DNA of 64,000 nucleotides from Bugula neritina (taxonomy: Eukaryota > Bryozoa > Gymnolaemata > Cheilostomatida > Bugulidae), in contig OZ037766.1 in assembly GCA_964035545.1 (NCBI GenBank), forward strand, positions 30,365,274 through 30,429,273. Reading direction: 5' to 3'. Below are positions 21,901 to 31,859 of this stretch, in pieces. The translations under genes and the position numbers were made by a program. Under the pieces are notes generated by a model that saw nothing but the letters and a program-made list of their open reading frames with translations, had not been told where the DNA came from and did not search any database. Position 1 is the first letter of the stretch. Each line of letters opens with the position of its first letter.

Positions 21901-24900
21901 ATGGAAAGAAACAAAAAGACTAGGCGTGAAACTTACTCTCTGGTTAAATGGCCATTCACAAGGTCTTTGTATTCACAGATATTCAGCATGTTATTCAAGT
22001 CTTTTTTCGTCAGTTGGTGGTATTGAGGCAACTTATCAATAAAATCTCTGTACTCTTCATCTTGTAGTAGGGAGTGCTGTATACCAGTTTCATACAGAAT
22101 ACATGCCACTTCTTTGTGTCTCTGAGAGACATCCACATTACTAAATACCACAAAGTACACTGTCATTACATGCAATAAACATTTGACTATTACAGCAGCT
22201 ACAGCACTGTGAAAGAATAAAAAGTAAAATATATAGTTTAAAAAATATCTATACAGAAATAAATTGAATTTTACCTTTGTTCCTTTAGCAGACGGTCATA
22301 ATTGTACCCGCCTCCCATAACCAGCTCACAATATTTGTCTCTTGCTCTCTGAAAATATTTCTTTTCCTCTGTGGAGCCACTTGACTGGGACAACAAGCAG
22401 TAACCAATCCCAACCAGTAAGTTGCAATGCAGAAACTGAAATATTCACCCTAATATACTTAGTTAACCAAAACACACCATTGTGGTGATCGTGCGAACAT
22501 TGCTGAAAAGATATACAATAAACATTTGACTATTACAGAACTGTGAAAGAATAAAAAGTGAAAAATATTGCTCGCCACACCACCTGGGATACTGGCCACT
22601 TTCTTGCATTTTTAAGAAACATCCATACTACAGAATTTATTCTATTTAGATGTGAATGTATAAGAAGTTTGATCAGGGAGCAGCTGTGGTCTAGGGGTAA
22701 GAGCGTTTGCCTAATCAAAGTCATGGGTTTGATCCCAACAAAGACCATTGGTGATGTTAGGAAGAGCATCCAGTCATAATTGCTCCTCTGTCACATATGA
22801 ATAAGTCCTTAGCCTGATCTAACAAAAACCCTTTCCATCAGCGGTTTTCTCACAGGGATGGCGTATATAAACTCGCGTGAGTATAAGAAGTTTGATTCAC
22901 TTTGATTGGCCAGCTAGACAAAAAAATGTAACTAACAACCCTCATTATAAAAACAGAATTGAGAGCTAAGCTAAGCTGTACCCCTGTTCCTCCAGCAAAC
23001 AGTCATAACTGTACCCGCCTCCCATAACCAGCTGACAATATTTGTCTCTTGCTTTTTTCAACAGCGTTTTGCTTTCGGCAACGCCACTTTTTTGAGACGA
23101 GAGACAGTAGGCAACCCGCACGAGCAGGTCACAGTGAAGTAGCTGCAACAGGATGAGTCATCTGACATGAGCAGCCAATCAGAATTTACAGAAAATATTA
23201 GAAATTGCCATGTTGTTCTATGAACTATAGTGACCATAATATGCAACATGCTATTTTGATTGAAGGGTCAAAAAACTACACAAGACACAGCAAAAATATA
23301 GATTTTGCTAAAAATTTCAGGTCAATAGGTCAGTACTCATAATATAATTATAATATAATACCTAATTAAGATTTTAACACCATGCTTTTATTGTTAACTA
23401 AGTGAATAATGTGAAAATAGACTCTAAGAAGTTAGTATTACTGAACAGCTAGACTACTATTAAAATCAACAAAATAAATTAATTCCATCAAGCAGTAACT
23501 ACCGCAAATAAAAATAGACGTTTTATTAAAGAAGGTTAAACATAACACATCTAGACAATGTATTTTTTCAACAACCAACATTGTTCAAATTACTTTTTGG
23601 GTAATAGGAGATGACATTAATCACAGAAAAGGACAAAGATATAAAAAATATGACAAGGCACATAGGAATTACATGTCGAAGTAACGCACCTGAACAAACG
23701 GAGTGCGATTAAAACTCGCGGCTATTGCTGTATCTAAAGTAAGCCCATGGGCAGAGTAGAACTCTAAAAACCTATCCTGGTGTCTACGGCCATCTCTGGG
23801 CAGTACACGAGTAAATCCAATCAACGCCTTCCTACAAAAAAAATTGTGGCAAGTTTTTAAAATTCAGTAACTCAACTAAAAATTGAAGGTGTCTGGTTAT
23901 TTGAGAGTTTCTGCTGAGTCCACAACACCATGAGGCAATTTTGCCTGGAACATCAACGCCTGATAATAACATACCTTTTTCTGCTAAATTAAAAAAGAAA
24001 AACTTTGTATAGAAAATATCAAAAGTTACATTAATAGTAAATATAGTATACTGATGTTTTTACTTCAAAAGATCAGGTTCCTCTTCCTTTTTACAGAACA
24101 GTTTCAACGACTGCTTCACAAGTTTATGCAGACGCAACAGTCTGCTTTTGTTCTCAGTTCTCATCACACAGATTCCTCGCTCACATAACCGATTACTTAC
24201 TAATCTGTTAATTTCTGAAGCCTAAAACACATTGAGTCGAAATCAAGAGAATTGCAATCACAGCGTATTGAAAAGAATGAAAACATTTTTCTTTAAAAAA
24301 GAGATAAGATGTCCATATACGTGCAATCTCTAAGCATTGTGAGGATTGATATAAAATCTCACCAGTATGTCAGTAGTTGAAACAGTTTCCGCACAAGACA
24401 CTATCAATTCTCGAGGCAGATCCCTTTCATTGAAGAAGGACAGAACTTTGAGCAACTGCATTGACTCCTCGGGAAAGGGAAGATCCCTTACTAGCCGATC
24501 TATAGCTATTTTTATGGCTACGAGTGCACTTTGTTCACGAGCTTCAATTTCACCAACCCCACCTTCTTCAATCAAAGACTTGGTTTGTGATTCCATATTT
24601 TCCAGATAATGGTTAATGAAATCTTCACCATCGTCAGCCTAAATCAAATGAGAACCTATGGTCTTGGAGAAGTAATAAAATATATCAAAGTATCAGGTAG
24701 AATATACAGTTATGTACTAAAGTTAGGAAACAGCGTTCTTCATTACCTAAAGTTAACAACACAGGCAATAATTGTACATGCAGCGAGGTTTCAACAGCTT
24801 TAAAACTATTTCCTTAGCTTTTAAGGTAACTGTGAACATAACACCATTTAAAAAACGGTTTGCTGCCTGCCAGCAATTCTACGCTATTGTGATGTAAATA

Positions 24901-26630
24901 ACATTCTCATTTCTCACAAACTCACTAACAAAATATATTTTACCATTTATTAGATGTTAAATAGTCTCTAAGCGTAGGGCCACACGGTGCAAATTTTCGC
25001 AGACGAAAGTTTGCACCACACTGTATATCATTTTCAAAAGAAAAACTTATCTTTATCACAGAAATATATAAGGAATATTTTTGGCATTGGCTAGCCATGA
25101 AAATGCTTCAGTTACTCAAAATAGATTCTGAAATAATGAAGAGCCCTGCCAACTTTATCAGCAAGTTTTTACAAAGTTATGAATATTTTCACTGGTTTAA
25201 AAATATATACCACTGCTTCAAATATTCATTAATTAAAATATGTAATATAATTATACATTGAAATAACACTTAATTTATTCAAATTAGCAAAAATAAGCTA
25301 AAACTTCAACAAAATAATTGAACCAGTAAATTATTTTGAGGTTAAAAAAGCATGACAAACCTACAATAACTTTGTTCCTAAAACACTGAAGTTTAGGAAA
25401 GCAGAATTATATTACACAACTTACCTGTTCTGATTCAAAGCTTTTCAAAAATATTCGCAAAGCTAGAGCCATTCCACCAAGTTTATCCACAATTTTTCCA
25501 AAAGAATCATCATCCAAACGTGTGAACTTGAAAAGTATCTTGGCTTCCTCTAAAGTGAAGGGAGACACTTGAATAAAACTATCTTTACCAATGTGCTGAT
25601 ATACAGCTGGTCTCGGGACACTCTTCATGCTAGTAACAAATATTGTCCAAGTACCCACATCAGGGACTTGAGCATCAGAAGTTTGTTGAGAAGACCTCAT
25701 CTCCCTGGCAATGTGATCCAGCACTTGTAACAACTCTTCAAGTTTTTCAACATCATCAAAGATAAAGATTTTGTGATAGTCAGGGTAATGGGAATTTAAA
25801 GTTTCGAAAAACGTATAAATTATATGCCAATTTTTTGGCCTATCATCTGCAACTGGTTCAAAAGTTTTGTCTAGTTCTGTAAAAAGCTGGTGAAGGTCGT
25901 TGTAGAGTGCCTCAATACTGGTGCAATCAAATTTTCCATAAAGCCTTTTGCCACTTTCTTTCAAATTATCCCAAACCTTTGCAGATTTATGTCCAGCGAT
26001 ATATGACTTTCCCAAGCCAGGAGCACCTAGAAAAATATGTTGGTATCTATAGTTCACTATGATCAACATCACAAAGCAAACAAATACATAATATGCTGAA
26101 AAACAAAATCATACGTTTTGCCTTAGGCCTATACAAAAAGTACTCTCATGGTACTTACTTTTTGTCAAGGAAAAACTTTATCGGCTTACTAAAAGTGATA
26201 GCTTAGATGGTTGAACTAAAAGACTATTAATGGCAACTGTTGCCATTTTAAGAAAGCTTTCGCACTTTACAAAACTGGACTACTTAGGAATACTGAGTTT
26301 ATTTGTTTATAAGTTTCCATAACAAGCAAAGCTATACAGCACTATTAAAATTTTTCATCATAAAATTTAGTATGTGTGAACTTTTATATAAAGATATGAA
26401 AAAGCTATAACACAATCACTGACCCAATTATATTTATACAACAATAAAAACTGTGCTATCAATGGCACAATGAACATGTTATTTATTCAATTTTAAAAAT
26501 AATGATCAATGATTTGAGCAACTTTACCAGTTAGAACTATGATGGAGGACCCTGGAACTTCCAAAACTTTATCAACATCTTTGGCAGCTTCTGTTTCAAC
26601 AAAGTCATGGTTGTATATTGGTGTATTCAT
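18945..26630 (-). CDS. NB-ARC / winged-helix / TPR-like intracellular sensor protein (APAF1/NLR-like), 13 exons
   Basis: Minus-strand exons: 26630-26528, 26026-25425, 24638-24363, 24221-24064, 23831-23690, then 23142-22982 or 22435-22275, 22140-21937, 21611-21466, 21293-21108, 20961-20836, 20470-20341, 19784-19590, 19269-18945. Phases all match. The total is 2754 bases (917 residues plus stop). The P-loop GAPGLGKS is at 35-42, the Walker B-like KIFIFDD at 120-126, a sensor-like TIFVTSMKSVPRP at about 162-174, and GGMALAL (the GLPLA motif) at 218-224. A winged-helix region follows, with LLRLHKLVKQSLK near 355. Residues from about 380 on are helical and TPR-like. Such STAND ATPases oligomerise on sensing a signal. 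No death, CARD or TIR domain precedes the ATPase: an in-frame TGA lies 12 bases before the ATG. The ligand and partners are unknown. Confidence 0.85.
22275..22435 (-). other. Alternative exon 6b of the NB-ARC gene
   Basis: 161 bases, phase 0 to phase 2, acceptor ATATTTCAG, donor G|GTAAAA. It encodes FLHCNLLVGIGYCLLSQ... ending MGGGYNYDRLLKEQ plus two bases. The 3' half is almost identical in DNA to exon 6a (about 42 of 43 bases around CGCCTCCCATAACCAGCT on the plus strand). The 5' half has diverged. Confidence 0.8.
22674..22880 (+). mobile_element. tRNA-derived SINE, full copy with target duplication
   Basis: A 207-base insert lies in the intron between alternative exons 6a and 6b. It is flanked by the perfect 16-base duplication GTATAAGAAGTTTGAT (22658-22673 and 22881-22896). 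A box A-like TGGTCTAGGGGTAAGAGC and a box B-like GGTTTGATCCC, spaced as in a tRNA gene, give an internal Pol III promoter. The tail has the stretch CTTTCCATCAGCGGTTTTCTCACAGGGATGG. It is very similar to 54201-54410. Confidence 0.9.
22982..23142 (-). other. Alternative exon 6a of the NB-ARC gene
   Basis: 161 bases, phase 0 to phase 2, acceptor CTGTTGCAG, donor G|GTACAG. It encodes LLHCDLLVRVAYCLSSQ... ending MGGGYSYDCLLEEQ plus two bases. It lies upstream (5') of the homologous exon 6b. Because 161 is not a multiple of three and both copies start in phase 0, using both would break the frame. Confidence 0.8.
24986..25017. repeat. Hairpin-forming inverted repeat
   Basis: GGTGCAAATTTTCG, a four-base loop, then CGAAAGTTTGCACC. 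13 of 14 pairs are Watson-Crick and one is G:T. It lies in an intron of the NB-ARC gene, preceded by GGGCCACAC, which suggests the end of a small DNA transposon. The other end was not found. Confidence 0.6.
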
Positions 26631-27187
26631 GTTGTTTACTCAGCTTCTTTCCTAGGAAGATGTCTTTCTGAGTAGCCGCAAAGTACAAACATAAACGGAC
26701 TTATTTACAATACTGATACACAATGATATATAAAGTAAGTAATGCATCTGATTCTGTAAGAGAAATTAAAGCAAAATTACACTTTTCAGAATTTAAATTA
26801 CTGTTAAACAAAAATGCAACTTCTAATACTAATAGTAATAGTAATAATACTATTACTAGTATGAACAGTTTATTGTTATGATTCAGGATTACGACTGTTA
26901 TTATGGCTAAGATAAGACTGGTGCTAGTAGTAGACTTAGTAGCAGCAACAGCAGCAGTAGTAGCAGTAGCAGCAGCAACAGTAGTAGGCTAGTACTAGTA
27001 TTATTACTATTACTATTAGTAGTACTATTACTAATACTATTAGTATTAGTATTAAGTTATTACTATTAGTAGTACTAGTACTAGGAGTAGTACCAGCACT
27101 AGTGCAGTGCTACTACTACTAGTGCTAGTAATAGTTAGACTAAGTAAATTGAATTTACTTAGTCTAACTTCAAGTGTAATCAGTAAT
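26631..27187. repeat. Triplet-repeat region with a perfect palindrome
   Basis: From about 26820 to 27125 the DNA is mostly interrupted TAG/TAA/ACT triplets, including an AGC/AGT-rich part at about 26938-26985. At 27133-27169 an 18-base arm (AGTTAGACTAAGTAAATT) is followed by one base and its exact reverse complement. No gene was found. The region ends at the retrotransposon insertion. Confidence 0.85.
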
Positions 27188-27419
27188 TGTTTTATGTTGA
27201 TTTGTGATATTATTTCAGCTATCGTGAAAAGACAGAACGTGCTCGAGTTAGTTGATAAACGTAAGAGGCCGAAGCCGTGATTTATTACCACAATATATAT
27301 ACACGAAAATACTAAAACTATTACAATAAGTGATACAATTAATTATTAAGATTATGACAAAAAATAGTAAAATAATAAAATAACAAATTAGAAATAAATG
27401 TTTACATGAACACCGAACA
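27188..27419 (-). repeat. Element D 3' LTR
   Basis: 232 bases, apparently identical to the copy at 31456-31687. The left flank is GTAAT. Confidence 0.95.
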
Positions 27420-27460
27420 TCTCCCACAGAATAGAAAAAAGCTATTTAGATATGATTGTT

Positions 27461-30400
27461 TTAAGAGGGCACATAGTCTGCCATCCAACTAGGTGGCTTC
27501 CGTTCTCTGGTTGAACGTCTTAGATTGTCGCTATGATTGGCGCTCTCGGTGGTGTCAACCTGGGTACTACTAGCGTTTTGTTTAGGATCCTTTGGTGTCT
27601 CAGGACTCGCTGGCTCCGTGACGAGTGGTCTGATGTCTCGCCGGTTTCTCCGAAAGAGGTTGTTGTTAAGTTGTATGGCATAGGCTCTGCTACTCAATTG
27701 TTTGTTAATTTGCGCCTCCTGCCATTTTCTCCGGTGCTGACTCCAGTCTCGAACCAAAACTGGTTGCCCTTCTTTCAGCACTGCCAAATCTCTTGCACCG
27801 TCATTGCATCTCTGCTGCAGTTTTTCATTGCGGCCCTGCTTTTCCCACCAACCTTGGTTGTTCTCTGTTTCTGGCCGAACTTGTGGGAGTACTGACCTGG
27901 TGGGTCTTCCGATAAGTTGCTGAATTGGGCTGGCCGTCAGGCCTTCTTTGGTGGTGTTGAGATGTTCCAGTAACGCAAGTTCGGGCTCTTCACATCTGCG
28001 GAGTATACGTTTGGCTATCTTCACAGCAGACTCTGCCTTCCCATTGGACTGAGGATGATATGGAGAGCTGGTGGTGTGTGTGAAATTCCATGATTGGCTG
28101 AAAGTGGAAAACTGGTGCGAGGTAAACTGTGGTCCGTTGTCAGTGTGAACCTGTCTGGGTATTCCCAGGCGTCCAAAACAGCGCTTTATGGAGTTGATAA
28201 CAGCCTCTGCTGTTTGGTTGTCCAGTCGGTCATATTCAAGGTAGTCAGTCGTATAGTCAACAATAGTAATGTAGTGAGTGTGATTGTATTCAAACAAGTC
28301 AATTCCTACTTTGGTCCAGGGTTGTTGGGGAACTGTGTGGAGTAAAAGTGTTTCCTTCTGTTGCCGGGGAGCATCCAGTTGACATTGTCGACAGTTAGCA
28401 ATATTGTTTTTGATGTCATTGGTGATGCCAAGCCAAAACACTGTGTGGCGGGCACGTCTTAGTGTGGAGTTAATCCCATTATGGCCGGTGTGAAGTAGTT
28501 GGAGAAACTTTCTCTGGAGTGTCTTTGGAATAATGGCTGGTAGTCCTTTGTAAACAATGCCATTGTCAATAGATAGTTCGTCCTGAAAGTGTTTGTACTT
28601 GTCGTGAGTTGTGCAGTTGGCAATGTTCCAGTCATGTTTAATAAGGTTTGTCAGTGTCATAAGTTCATTGTCCTGTGCAGTAGCAGTCCTAATGTTGTCA
28701 ATTAAGTCGTCACAAACAGGAGCATCATTATTTTGAGAGTCAATGTGAAAAATGTGTTCTGGTAGTTGTTGATAGTTGGGGGAGTCAAAGTATGAGTCTC
28801 TTGAGAGTAAGTCAGCCGTGATCTGTTCAGCACCCTTTTGCCAAGTTACCTTAATGTTGGGGTATCTTTGTAAGTGAAGAAGCATAGCCTGCAACCTCCG
28901 AGATGCCTTATGAATGGATTTCCTGAAAATAGATACAAGGGGTTTGTGGTCAGTTTGGATAGTGACAGCATGGTGACCAAAGATATACTGGTCAAAGCGT
29001 TCAGTGCCAAACACTATGGCAAGGCACTCAAGCTCTAGTGGCACATAGTTCTGTTCCGATTTTGTTAAACTGCGAGATGCATATGCTACAGGCTTGCCTC
29101 CTTGCATGAGTGTTGCACCCACACCAGCATTTGAAGCGTCAGTTTGTATAGTTACTGGCTTGTTGCAGTCAAAGTATTGTAGAGTTTCTGAGTCAGTTAG
29201 TAAGGTCTTCAGTCTATTAAAAGCGTTCATTTGGTCGTCAGTCCAGTGAAAGTCTTGAGCATTGTCTTGTGTCAGTAAACGTCGTAATGGTTCAGATTCC
29301 GATGCTAGGTTGCTAATAAATTTTGACATGTATGTGATGTGACCAAGGAATCGTTTTACTCCCTGTGGAGATGAGGGAGGTTTCATCTTAAGAATGGCTT
29401 TTACTTTGTTAGGATCTGGTTTAAGTCCATTAGTTGTCAGTATGTGTCCAATGTAAGGTAGTTCGTCCTGAAGGAAGCGGGATTTTTCCTTGTTCAGTCT
29501 CAGTCCTGTCTGTCGAGCACGTTTGAAGAGCGCTTCAAGGTTTCTATCATGCTCTTTCCTTGTGCTTCCAAAAATTAGGATGTCATCTGCAACTATGGTG
29601 ATGCCATCAAGACCAGCAAGATTTTCCGTGAGCCTTCTCTGAAACTCCTCCGGCGCTGATGCAATTCCAAAGGGTAGCCTTAGGTACTTGTACTTTCCTA
29701 TGGGAGTCCAGAAAGTTGTCAAGTCTGTAGATTCCTCAGCTAGGGGAATTTGATAGAAACCTTCTTTGGCGTCACACAAGGAGAAAAACTTGGCACCGTT
29801 GAGTTGTGGCAAAACATCTTCCAATGTTGGCATGACAGCGTGGTTTCGTTTAATTGCTTGATTGAGATTTTGCGGATCTATGCAGATGCGTATCTTTCCA
29901 TTAGGCTTGCGCACTGGTTGTAGATGGCTTATCCAGTCTGTAGGTGCTTCTACCTTAGCGATAATTTGACGTTGTTCTAGTTCAAGAATAGTCTTGATGA
30001 GATCTGATTTCATCGACAAGGGCACCTTCCGCGGTCGGACTTGCACTGGTACAGCTTCAGGTCTTAGCTCTATCCTATATTCCTGTTCAAACTTTCCAAG
30101 TCCGGTAAATATGTCATCAAAGTTAGTCAGTAAAGTCTGAAGGTCTGGGTCAGTAGTGGCAAAGTTTACATTCTCGCTTTTGGTGCTGGGCATTTGTAAT
30201 AAATCCAGGTGCAAACATGATTTCCATGACAGCAAGCTATGTTGGGTGGTTTCCACAACTAGGAATTTTAATGTAGTGTAACATCCTTGCTTGTTTAGTA
30301 TCTGTATCCGTGTCCACCCTAGTGGTGCACACTTGCTCTGGTCATACAAAGTTAGTACAGTATCAGTCGGTGTAAGTTTCGGTCTACCTAGCTTGTCGTA

Positions 30401-31411
30401 GTCGATCGTATTCAAAGTATTGCATGATGCACCAGTGTCAAGTTGGAATTCAATGTCATAAATAGTATCTGCTTGCTTAGCAGTAAGCATCGCTAATAAT
30501 TTACGATCTCGTACAGTAGTGGAGATAGTACTTACATGTTGAGAGTCACTGTCTGAAGAGTAATTCCAGGTGACTTGATTGGCTGTTTCGGTTGAGTCGC
30601 GATAATGATGCATGCGTGACCTGCAGTATGCAGCAAAGTGGTTAAATTTCTTGCAATGATTGCACTGTTTCCCATATGCTGGGCATGCTCGAGGTGGGTG
30701 ATTGCCTCCACAGTTTCCACACCTAGAAGCACCAACTGATTTTCTGACGTTGGGCTGAGAGTGAGTGTGTGAAAGTTGTCCTCTGTGTTTATCAGTGTTA
30801 CGAGTGTCATTAGAGTGATATTGATGAGTCGGAGGTCTATGTTTTACCAAGTTCACTTGTTCGAGTCCATATGTGTTATCCTTAGTCATAGTCTTGTAGT
30901 CAATAGCCGATGCTTCTTCTCGTCTGCAGAGTTCAATTGCTTTGTCAAAGTCAGTCAAGTCAAACAGTTTCTTTCTAATCTTGTCACTTTCAATTCCCAG
31001 TATCAGTGCCTGTAGTATCAGTCGGTTGTACATGTCTTTTAAGTCACATAGTCCTGCAATGGTATGTAGTTCAGTCAAAAATTCGTCAATAGTTCTATTT
31101 CCTTGCTTACAAGTCAGTAGTGAGTGAGTCTTAGCCACTAAGTTTATTCTTGGTTTGCAGTAGTCATCAAACTGCGTCACAACTTTGTCATAGTCAGTTT
31201 TGTCATTGTTGTCAGTCCAGTTGAAAGAGTCGTATATTTGGTTGCCTCGGCGACCGATAGTTCTAAGTAGGTATGCAGTTTTCACTTTGCCTTCGGCTGT
31301 ATCTTTCGATGTGGCCGTTAAAAAAAGTTCGAAGTCACGTTTAAAAATCTTCCATTCCTCAGGTAAATTCGGTCCATCTGCTAATGGTTTTGGCGCTAGT
31401 AATTGCTCCAT
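27461..31411 (-). CDS. Element D gag-pol polyprotein, 1316 residues, intact
   Basis: A single frame from ATG (31411) to stop, with no gag/pol frameshift. Order: gag about 1-225, two zinc knuckles at 231-243 (C-x2-C-x3-H-x4-C) and 250-263 (C-x2-C-x4-H-x4-C), retropepsin DTG at 325-327, RT about 440-700 with the catalytic box reading VADD at 607-610 (usual form YxDD), RNase H from DAS at 758-760, and integrase with HHCC (H974, H978, C1007, C1010) and catalytic D1037, D1091, E1127. A basic tail ends the protein. The RNase H-then-integrase order places it in Ty3/Gypsy. It is of a different lineage from elements A and B, with lower GC and different motifs. All catalytic residues looked for are present. 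Confidence 0.95.
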   Translation of the reverse strand: MEQLLAPKPLADGPNLPEEWKIFKRDFELFLTATSKDTAEGKVKTAYLLRTIGRRGNQIYDSFNWTDNNDKTDYDKVVTQFDDYCKPRINLVAKTHSLLTCKQGNRTIDEFLTELHTIAGLCDLKDMYNRLILQALILGIESDKIRKKLFDLTDFDKAIELCRREEASAIDYKTMTKDNTYGLEQVNLVKHRPPTHQYHSNDTRNTDKHRGQLSHTHSQPNVRKSVGASRCGNCGGNHPPRACPAYGKQCNHCKKFNHFAAYCRSRMHHYRDSTETANQVTWNYSSDSDSQHVSTISTTVRDRKLLAMLTAKQADTIYDIEFQLDTGASCNTLNTIDYDKLGRPKLTPTDTVLTLYDQSKCAPLGWTRIQILNKQGCYTTLKFLVVETTQHSLLSWKSCLHLDLLQMPSTKSENVNFATTDPDLQTLLTNFDDIFTGLGKFEQEYRIELRPEAVPVQVRPRKVPLSMKSDLIKTILELEQRQIIAKVEAPTDWISHLQPVRKPNGKIRICIDPQNLNQAIKRNHAVMPTLEDVLPQLNGAKFFSLCDAKEGFYQIPLAEESTDLTTFWTPIGKYKYLRLPFGIASAPEEFQRRLTENLAGLDGITIVADDILIFGSTRKEHDRNLEALFKRARQTGLRLNKEKSRFLQDELPYIGHILTTNGLKPDPNKVKAILKMKPPSSPQGVKRFLGHITYMSKFISNLASESEPLRRLLTQDNAQDFHWTDDQMNAFNRLKTLLTDSETLQYFDCNKPVTIQTDASNAGVGATLMQGGKPVAYASRSLTKSEQNYVPLELECLAIVFGTERFDQYIFGHHAVTIQTDHKPLVSIFRKSIHKASRRLQAMLLHLQRYPNIKVTWQKGAEQITADLLSRDSYFDSPNYQQLPEHIFHIDSQNNDAPVCDDLIDNIRTATAQDNELMTLTNLIKHDWNIANCTTHDKYKHFQDELSIDNGIVYKGLPAIIPKTLQRKFLQLLHTGHNGINSTLRRARHTVFWLGITNDIKNNIANCRQCQLDAPRQQKETLLLHTVPQQPWTKVGIDLFEYNHTHYITIVDYTTDYLEYDRLDNQTAEAVINSIKRCFGRLGIPRQVHTDNGPQFTSHQFSTFSQSWNFTHTTSSPYHPQSNGKAESAVKIAKRILRRCEEPELALLEHLNTTKEGLTASPIQQLIGRPTRSVLPQVRPETENNQGWWEKQGRNEKLQQRCNDGARDLAVLKEGQPVLVRDWSQHRRKWQEAQINKQLSSRAYAIQLNNNLFRRNRRDIRPLVTEPASPETPKDPKQNASSTQVDTTESANHSDNLRRSTRERKPPSWMADYVPS

Positions 31412-31436
31412 GTTATTTCAGTGTAATATTAATAAT

Positions 31437-31455
31437 AATTAGACTCGGGGCACCA
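31437..31455 (-). promoter_or_regulatory. Element D primer-binding site
   Basis: On the minus strand TGGTGCCCCGAGTCTAATT follows the 5' LTR end (CATGTT... boundary at 31456) directly. It starts with TGG, as required for pairing with a tRNA CCA end. I could not assign the tRNA. Confidence 0.7.
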
Positions 31456-31687
31456 TGTTTTATGTTGATTTGTGATATTATTTCAGCTATCGTGAAAAGA
31501 CAGAACGTGCTCGAGTTAGTTGATAAACGTAAGAGGCCGAAGCCGTGATTTATTACCACAATATATATACACGAAAATACTAAAACTATTACAATAAGTG
31601 ATACAATTAATTATTAAGATTATGACAAAAAATAGTAAAATAATAAAATAACAAATTAGAAATAAATGTTTACATGAACACCGAACA
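31456..31687 (-). repeat. Element D 5' LTR
   Basis: 232 bases, TG...CA, partner of 27188-27419. The right flank is GTAAT (31688-31692), the target duplication. Confidence 0.95.
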
Positions 31688-31859
31688 GTAATGAAACTAT
31701 AAATTTATATTATTGAATTCAATAATAATATTAATATTATATTTATATTATTATTAAAGTAATAAAATTATTCATCATTATGATAGTGATTATGATTATC
31801 ATTATGTTTATGTATGACTGTAGTTGCACGAAGTCCAACAGTAACAGTAACACCAACTT

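Larger units (their letters stand above)
27188..31687 (-). mobile_element. Intact Ty3/Gypsy LTR retrotransposon (element D)
   Basis: 4,500 bases bounded by two 232-base LTRs (27188-27419 and 31456-31687) that I read as identical, with TG...CA ends. They are flanked by the 5-bp target duplication GTAAT (27183-27187 and 31688-31692). Minus-strand order: 5' LTR, primer-binding site, one gag-pol frame, purine tract (TGTGGGAGA at about 27420-27428), 3' LTR. Identical LTRs and an unbroken frame indicate a very recent insertion that may still be mobile. It landed in the triplet-repeat block 5' of the NB-ARC gene and in the same transcriptional direction as that gene. Confidence 0.95.

Noticed and set aside
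22683-22740. Possible tRNA gene (box A and box B readable)
   Set aside because: The cloverleaf is poor, the unit continues with a 140-base tail and is flanked by a target duplication, so it is a SINE.
24609-24803. Plus-strand open stretch overlapping exon 3 of the NB-ARC gene
   Set aside because: Mostly intronic and AT-driven, with no domain and no support from neighbours.
27533-27895. Open stretches on the plus strand within the intact retrotransposon
   Set aside because: They are antisense shadows of the 1316-residue gag-pol and carry no domain of their own.
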